From assembly GCF_040448695.1 (NCBI RefSeq), contig NZ_CP159307.1:1550001-1614000 (forward strand): DNA of 64,000 bases. The letters are read 5' to 3'. The translations under genes were made by a program, and so were the position numbers. Source of the stretch: Dehalogenimonas sp. 4OHTPN (GTDB lineage: Bacteria > Chloroflexota > Dehalococcoidia > Dehalococcoidales > Dehalococcoidaceae). Below the pieces are notes generated by a model. The model was not told the origin of the DNA, did no database searches, and was given only the letters and a program-made list of their open reading frames with translations. Each line of letters opens with the position of its first letter. Position 1 is the first letter of the stretch. Shown here piece after piece: positions 59,645 to 64,000 of this stretch.

Positions 59645-59882
59645 GGTTTTCCCTCCTCCTGTTACATGTAAAAACAAAACCGGCCGCTTTACAGGCTGGT
59701 TTCACCATTAGCTCGCTGCCAATCAAGGTGACCAATTACAAAAGGCAGGTCATAGCTATCCTGATTGATGAAAAAGAATTACGGGATTAGTGTAAGGCAG
59801 CTATATTATTGAAGTCAATAGGTTAGAGGTATATTTTTCACGGCTCGGCGCAGGGCAGGAACGCACTACTTAAGGAAAACTA
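59645..59882. other. 238-bp leader and promoter region of the peptidase gene
   Basis: The minus-strand leader is about 140 nt long and contains an imperfect hairpin (AACCaGCC / GGCcGGTT) followed by TTGTTTTT, about 25 bases before the ribosome site. No known riboswitch class was recognised. Confidence 0.4.
59789..59818 (-). promoter_or_regulatory. Promoter of the secreted peptidase gene
   Basis: Minus strand: -35 TTGACT (59813-59818), 18-bp spacer, -10 TACACT (59789-59794). Confidence 0.45.
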
Positions 59883-60134
59883 CTAAACCGGCGGCGAAAT
59901 TCGGGCGATGCGTTCCAGGATCTGGCGCTTCTTCTGCTCGGCTTCCATATAAAGACTGTCCAGGCCGTCGTAGAGGCCGAGGATTTCTTTGGAAAACACC
60001 GGCGAATCGCCAGGGGCACCGGGGGAATGATCCGGGTTGCGGGGCAGCAGCGCCGACCTGGCCTCCCAGAGTTTGTGAGCGATGTTGGTCCAGAGCACCA
60101 GGGCTTGCTGCAGACTTTCCAGGTTATCCGACAT
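59883..60134 (-). CDS. Small hypothetical protein
   Basis: 83 residues, helical at both ends (LESLQQALVLWTNIAHKLWEARSALL; EILGLYDGLDSLYMEAEQKKRQILERIARI) with a Pro/Gly-rich middle. No family recognised. ATG 60134. Confidence 0.6.
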   Translation of the reverse strand: MSDNLESLQQALVLWTNIAHKLWEARSALLPRNPDHSPGAPGDSPVFSKEILGLYDGLDSLYMEAEQKKRQILERIARISPPV

Positions 60135-60217
60135 ATTCCAGCTTTCTTGTTTTAAACGAAATCAAGGCGTATTCTACCAATAGACAAACTTGAACTCAAT
60201 GAAAACCGACGAGGCAG

Positions 60218-60997
60218 ATGCCGATGAATGAGACGCTTCAACTCATCCACAACCGCCGCTCAGTGCGCGCCTACAGCCCGAAGCCGGTCACCCGATCCGA
60301 TAAAGACGCCATTCTGGCCGCGGCTTTCAGAGCGCCCACGGCCGGCAATCTGATGCTGTATTCGATCATCGAAGTGGAGGACCAGGCCATCAAGGACCGC
60401 CTGGCGGTCAGCTGCGACCATCAGCCGTTCATCGCCAGGGCGCCGTACGTGCTGTTGTTCCTGGCGGATTTACAGCGATGGTGGGATTACTTCATCAAGT
60501 GCCAAGCGCCCCAGCGTGCCGAGGCAGACGGGCTGCCCAACCGCAAGCCGCAAACCGGCGACCTGCTGCTGGCTTGCTGCGACGCGCTGATTTCGGCCCA
60601 GACGGCGGTCATCGCCGCCGAATCTTTGGGGATAGGTTCATGCTATATCGGCAACGTACTGGAGCAGTACGAGACGCACCGGGAAACGTTCGGCTTGCCG
60701 CCTTACACCCTGCCGGTCACCATGCTGTGCTTCGGCTATCCCACCGAAGCGGCGGCGAAGAGAAAATTGACCAGCCGTTTCCCCCGAGAGTCCATCGTCA
60801 ACAAAGACAGATATCGCCAGCTGGATGCGGCAGCGTTGGAAAATTGTTTTCATGACATGGAAAACGCGTTCCGCGGCACCGCGGGGGCCGGCAGATACGA
60901 AAACGCCGGTCAGGAGATCTACTGCCGCAAGTTTGCCGCCGGATTCTCACTGGAACTAAACCGTTCGGTTGGAAAGATGCTGGAGAACTGGAAATGA
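60218..60997 (+). CDS. Nitroreductase family protein
   Basis: 259 residues, FMN-dependent oxidoreductase fold: HNRRSVRAYSPKPVTRSDKDAILAAAFRAPTAGNLMLYSI, the ADLQRWWDYF region, LLACCDALISAQTAVIAAESLGIGSCYIGNV and LCFGYPTE. A ~45-residue C-terminal extension (YENAGQEIYCRKFAAGFSLELNRSVGKML) is seen in some anaerobe members. Starts at ATG 60218 or 60224 behind GAGG. Stop overlaps the next gene (ATGA). Confidence 0.88.
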   Translation: MPMNETLQLIHNRRSVRAYSPKPVTRSDKDAILAAAFRAPTAGNLMLYSIIEVEDQAIKDRLAVSCDHQPFIARAPYVLLFLADLQRWWDYFIKCQAPQRAEADGLPNRKPQTGDLLLACCDALISAQTAVIAAESLGIGSCYIGNVLEQYETHRETFGLPPYTLPVTMLCFGYPTEAAAKRKLTSRFPRESIVNKDRYRQLDAAALENCFHDMENAFRGTAGAGRYENAGQEIYCRKFAAGFSLELNRSVGKMLENWK

Positions 60998-61320
60998 AAA
61001 CCAGAAGTCTGCTGCTGACCGTGACTGCCTTAACCGCGCTCCTGACCACAGCTTCCTGCGGTCCCGGCCCGGAGCCGACCGCGACCACCCCGAACCCGAA
61101 CTCGCTCGACGGCACAGTCCTTTTCGCGGCCTACTGCGCCGAATGCCACGGCTCTAACGCGGAAGGAACTGACCGCGGCGCCCGCATCACCCCGGACAGC
61201 CCGGCAATCTTAAACCGGACTGAAGAACAGTTGATTTCCCTGGTCCAGTTTCATCGGGCCGCCCTCGGGTTGTCACGGCAGCAGGCCGTCGCTCTAGCCG
61301 GTTTTTTAAGAGACCACTAG
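60994..61320 (+). CDS. Small c-type cytochrome lipoprotein (2 of 3)
   Basis: 108 residues. Lipoprotein signal MKTRSLLLTVTALTALLTTASC with Cys22, a Thr/Pro linker, haem site C48-A-E-C51-H52 (FAAYCAECHG), then no Met at all; His87 (VQFHRAALGLS) sits where the distal ligand is expected. ATG 60994 overlaps the nitroreductase stop, suggesting co-expression. Cell-surface electron carrier by location. Confidence 0.82.
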   Translation: MKTRSLLLTVTALTALLTTASCGPGPEPTATTPNPNSLDGTVLFAAYCAECHGSNAEGTDRGARITPDSPAILNRTEEQLISLVQFHRAALGLSRQQAVALAGFLRDH

Positions 61321-61412
61321 GCGTTGAGGCTGTCGGCGTTTGCGGCGGTGCCGAAATTTATGATAAATTACTTTCGTTAATTTTTATCCACATTTACTGA
61401 GGAAGCAGACAG

Positions 61413-61766
61413 ATGAGGTTGCCGAACCGTAACACCGCTCTTCTTTTATTATCCGCTCTACTGATTTTAACGCTGACCGCCGCTGGCTGCGGGCAGACAG
61501 CGGCATCCGTCGGGAAAACCCCAGCGCCTTCAACTTCGGCGGTGCTGATGGGGGCTCAGTTATACGCAGCGTCCTGCGCCGAATGTCACGGAGTCAACGG
61601 TGAAGGCACCAATAAGGGCAATCCGGTCAACCGCGACTCCGAAGCCAGCGCCGGCCGCACCCAGGCAGAGCTGACCAACCTCATCCAATATCACCGCTCC
61701 AGGCTTAACCTGAGCGCCGAACAGGTAACCTCGCTGGCGACTTACCTGAAGCAGGACCTGAAATAA
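61413..61766 (+). CDS. Small c-type cytochrome lipoprotein (3 of 3)
   Basis: 117 residues. Signal MRLPNRNTALLLLSALLILTLTAAGC, lipid Cys26, haem site C55-A-E-C58-H59 (YAASCAECHG), then His94 (IQYHRSRLNLS) in place of a distal Met. Clear paralogue of the preceding gene, same motif order. GAGGAAG precedes ATG 61413. Confidence 0.82.
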   Translation: MRLPNRNTALLLLSALLILTLTAAGCGQTAASVGKTPAPSTSAVLMGAQLYAASCAECHGVNGEGTNKGNPVNRDSEASAGRTQAELTNLIQYHRSRLNLSAEQVTSLATYLKQDLK

Positions 61767-61811
61767 GCCGGGCCTTCAACCAGGGAAAAACTTTAGCCGG
61801 CCCCGGCAGGA

Positions 61812-62090
61812 TTACCTGTCGCCCATCTTCTGCCGGCTCCGGTAGCCGCCGCTGTAAGCGCCCAGATCCACCAGTACAGCGATGATCAGCCAGATGAAAT
61901 CAAAACCCTCCACCCCGCCGCGGAAAACCAGCACGTAAGCCAGTGTGGTCCAGGGCAGCAGGAAGAAGCCTAACAGCGGGATCAGGAAAGTGTCGAAAGC
62001 GGCTTGCCAGCGCGCCTGATCAAGCAGCCACCAGATGAGGATAGCGGCTCTGGGACCGATGAGCAAGGCAATTACGGCGGGGCAGCACAT
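61812..62090 (-). CDS. Small membrane protein
   Basis: 92 residues with three hydrophobic stretches (AVIALLIGPRAAILIWWLL; FLIPLLGFFLLPWTTLAYVLVF; FIWLIIAVLVDLGAY) and a basic C-terminal tail. No family recognised with certainty. Confidence 0.65.
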   Translation of the reverse strand: MCCPAVIALLIGPRAAILIWWLLDQARWQAAFDTFLIPLLGFFLLPWTTLAYVLVFRGGVEGFDFIWLIIAVLVDLGAYSGGYRSRQKMGDR

Positions 62091-62151
62091 TTGACACCTC
62101 CATCGAGCGATGGTTTCATTATAATCTCCGGCTGCTGGCCAGACAATAGGA

Positions 62152-62631
62152 TTAGTCCTTTTTATCTCCGATATAACTGAAGGCGATCAGGGCGCCGGAG
62201 ACAACCGCCACGCCAAGCCCGAAAAACAACGTTCCCTGGGGATCATCCCAGGCCGCCAGGTGCTTCAGGAAAAGGATGCCCATGACCATGATCACCACGC
62301 TGGAAAGCTTCACTTTGAGATCGTGCAGGTTTTTGATCACCAGCCAGGCGGGCAGGGTCAGTTCGCCGATAAACAACTCGTAAATGCCGAGGGCGAATAT
62401 CAGCAGCACGGTGGCGATCAGGAAGATATCCATAAGTTCGATCAGAGGCACGATATCGGCGCCGTCCGTCTTCAGGAAGCTGAACAGCACTTCGACCGAA
62501 TGTACCAGTCCCCAGATGAAGGCCACCACCGAGGCGAGCAGGGCGGCCGCGGAAGCGACCAAAGTAATATACTTGCTGAATTCGAGCAGCCTTCTCATAA
62601 ACCCCTTCAATTCGGCAATATTACCCGGCAT
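62152..62631 (-). CDS. UPF0114 (YqhA) family membrane protein
   Basis: 159 residues, four membrane helices: YITLVASAAALLASVVAFIWGLVHSVEVL, ELMDIFLIATVLLIFALGIYELFIG, VVIMVMGILFLKHLA and FFGLGVAVVSGALIAF. The GIYELFIGEL motif is typical of YqhA. ATG 62631 or 62598. Function unknown. Confidence 0.85.
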   Translation of the reverse strand: MPGNIAELKGFMRRLLEFSKYITLVASAAALLASVVAFIWGLVHSVEVLFSFLKTDGADIVPLIELMDIFLIATVLLIFALGIYELFIGELTLPAWLVIKNLHDLKVKLSSVVIMVMGILFLKHLAAWDDPQGTLFFGLGVAVVSGALIAFSYIGDKKD

Positions 62632-62725
62632 TATAACAATTTACCGCCCTCGATGCCCTGTTTGGCCGAGAGAACTTCCCGCCATGTACAATGACGTGCT
62701 GTAAAAACAGGAAATCAAGACCGAT

Positions 62726-63163
62726 TTGATTAAACAACGCTTTCTAAAGCCAGCCGCCTGGATAATCTCAGCAACTGTGCTCACGCTATTACTAGCCTTT
62801 CAGGCGGCCTGTTCCGATCAGCGGGCGGCGCTTCGAGACCAACTGGACCGAACGGCTGCCCGGATTGAAAAAACGGCGCGGCATTACGAAGATCCCGCCA
62901 ACCTCGGCTGTCTCGGGCCGCTGCTGGTACTGGACAGAAACAGAAATGATCTGTCCGCCGCAGAATCAGCCTGGGCGGCCGGCGACTATGATCAGGCTGA
63001 ATCTATCATTCAGGCGATTAATGATTCGCTCGACCGGATGACCGGCCAGAGGGGAGATGAATGGATCATTGCCGGCTTTGCCGGACTCAACCTGATGCTG
63101 GCGGCGGTGGTGGTGCTGCTCTTCCGTAAACGTGGGCGGCGCCATTTGACTGGCAGCCAGTAA
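62726..63163 (+). CDS. Membrane-anchored protein with helical outer domain
   Basis: 145 residues: N-terminal hydrophobic segment with possible lipobox FQAAC, a helical charged middle (RDQLDRTAARIEKTARHYED; DLSAAESAWAAGDYDQAESIIQAINDSLDRM), and a C-terminal membrane helix with basic end (GLNLMLAAVVVLLFRKRGRR). TTG start at 62726. No family recognised. Confidence 0.6.
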   Translation: MIKQRFLKPAAWIISATVLTLLLAFQAACSDQRAALRDQLDRTAARIEKTARHYEDPANLGCLGPLLVLDRNRNDLSAAESAWAAGDYDQAESIIQAINDSLDRMTGQRGDEWIIAGFAGLNLMLAAVVVLLFRKRGRRHLTGSQ

Positions 63164-63180
63164 AGTATTAGTATGCTGCC

Positions 63181-63594
63181 GTGATTCGGAAGCGGCTGGC
63201 CGGGACGGTATTTGTCTCTCTAGTCATCTTCATCCTTCTTTTCACCTCCGGGTGCGACAGCCTGAGCAACCCCTTTAAATCCGATGAAACCTCATCGCCT
63301 TCAACCACGCCGCCGGTGACCGCGGCCAAACCCAAACCGGTGGTTAAATCGGTTGAAGCGACGACATCGGGCATGGGCGACCACTATTTCGCCATCCTGG
63401 AGATCACTATCGACAACCGCGGCACCGACGGCACCGTGGTGGTGACCGCCAGCCTCACCCAGGGCGGGGTAACTCAAACCAACGAGATGATAACCAACCT
63501 GAACAAGGATAAAACCCAGGTACTGCGCCTGACTTTCCCCCTCAAATGGAAGGGCGGCGATTGGACCCAGACCGTCGAAGTCACCGTGCCCTGA
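63181..63594 (+). CDS. Small lipoprotein
   Basis: 137 residues, GTG 63181. Lipobox LFTSGC after a hydrophobic signal, a Ser/Thr/Pro linker, then a beta-rich domain (VVKSVEATTSGMGDHYFAILEITIDNRGTDGTVVVTASLTQGG) like extracellular Ig-type or DUF3426-like folds. 17 bp after the preceding gene. Function unknown. Confidence 0.7.
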   Translation: MIRKRLAGTVFVSLVIFILLFTSGCDSLSNPFKSDETSSPSTTPPVTAAKPKPVVKSVEATTSGMGDHYFAILEITIDNRGTDGTVVVTASLTQGGVTQTNEMITNLNKDKTQVLRLTFPLKWKGGDWTQTVEVTVP

Positions 63595-63673
63595 TTCTCT
63601 CCGGGCCCGAAGATGATTTGCCCCAAGTTAAGCGATAGGTTACATTGTTAGTATCCTCGTTTTGAGGTAAAAA

Positions 63674-64000
63674 GTGACCGGGGCTGACCAGACACTGCTT
63701 TCCCGCCGCATAGCCGACCTCGGGCTAAAAATCCGCGGCAGCCGGCTGGAACCCTTGCTGGGCCGGCTGCATGCCGAACTCCTGGAAGCAGGCGTCACCG
63801 GTTTCCAACCGGAGGCTTATTTTTCCGATGAATGGGGATGCCCCGCCGGGATGCCGGTTATCGGCATCCCTTTTTACCTGGCGAGCAGCGAATTGTGCCG
63901 GCTGGAAGGCAGCATGACCGGCATCGAGGCCGAAACCGACGAAGAAATAATGATGTATCTTCGGCACGAGGCCGGGCATGCCTTCAACTACGCCCACCGG
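63674..64000 (+). CDS. Putative zinc-binding peptidase (HEAGH), partial
   Basis: The frame opens at GTG 63674 behind GAGGT and runs off the right edge after 109 codons. Residues ~98-105 read LRHEAGHAF, a HExxH zinc motif; upstream is DEWGCPAGMPVIGIPFYLASSELCRLEG. The arrangement suggests a cytosolic zinc-binding metallopeptidase; the rest and the third ligand are outside the window. Confidence 0.75.
   Translation, partial: MTGADQTLLSRRIADLGLKIRGSRLEPLLGRLHAELLEAGVTGFQPEAYFSDEWGCPAGMPVIGIPFYLASSELCRLEGSMTGIEAETDEEIMMYLRHEAGHAFNYAHR

Overview
The window looks like a chromosomal segment of a Gram-positive-type (monoderm) member of the Chloroflexota, most like the Dehalococcoidia (Dehalogenimonas-like). 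This is an inference from protein character, moderately high GC, a type IV pilus set without a secretin gene, and IorAB-type ferredoxin metabolism. No rRNA or tRNA gene was recognised. Promoters are mostly housekeeping-type (-35 TTGxxx, -10 TATAAT-like).

Region 1 (1-18.4 kb) is core housekeeping. It holds the N-terminal part of mfd (leaving the window at its left edge), divergent proB, and a minus-strand operon yceD(DUF177)-rpmF-fabD-fabG-nusB-acpP. Then come nhaA, pheA, a YkgJ-like protein, proA-rph, a CinA C-terminal amidase, a membrane glycosyltransferase-like protein, DUF167, a cytosolic PAS histidine kinase with an HTH-receiver fusion protein, a nucleotide-kinase-like protein and a zinc-ribbon protein.

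Region 2 (18.4-30.8 kb) is a type IV pilus locus. Three tandem pilin genes on + face a long minus-strand operon: BldC-like HTH, NarL-like regulator, pilB, pilC, two prepilin-like minor pilins, a PilX-like beta-helical protein, pilO, a pilM-pilN fusion and pilT. PilB carries two tandem nuclease-fold domains that seem to have lost catalysis. The NarL-like receiver lacks the phospho-accepting Asp.

Region 3 (30.8-50.9 kb) is metabolic and informational: LacD-like aldolase, a long single-helix protein, ECF sigma factor with a DUF5667 membrane partner, DUF362, mobA, iorAB, and a glutaredoxin-PDZ gene with an in-frame TGA at the catalytic cysteine and a SECIS-like hairpin just behind it (probable selenoprotein). 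It continues with GNAT, two YtxH proteins, a TPP riboswitch ahead of a PurM-like protein and thiE, then mutS, pyk, an ABC exporter and dnaN.

Region 4 (50.9-64 kb) is accessory and starts right after a strong terminator. It has an AT-richer patch with a TIR-domain gene coupled to an unknown gene, small unknown proteins and repeats. Beyond it lie three small lipoprotein c-type cytochromes that seem to lack the distal Met, a PAS protein, DinB, a rubrerythrin-like protein, a secreted HExxH peptidase, a nitroreductase, several small membrane proteins and a partial HExxH protein running off the right edge.

The best candidates for something new are the Sec-containing glutaredoxin-PDZ protein (38706-39227), the PilB with decayed nuclease domains, the TIR two-gene module, the PurM-like gene under TPP control, and a pair of conserved promoter-like elements at 18.6 and 49.3 kb that both face antisense reading frames.
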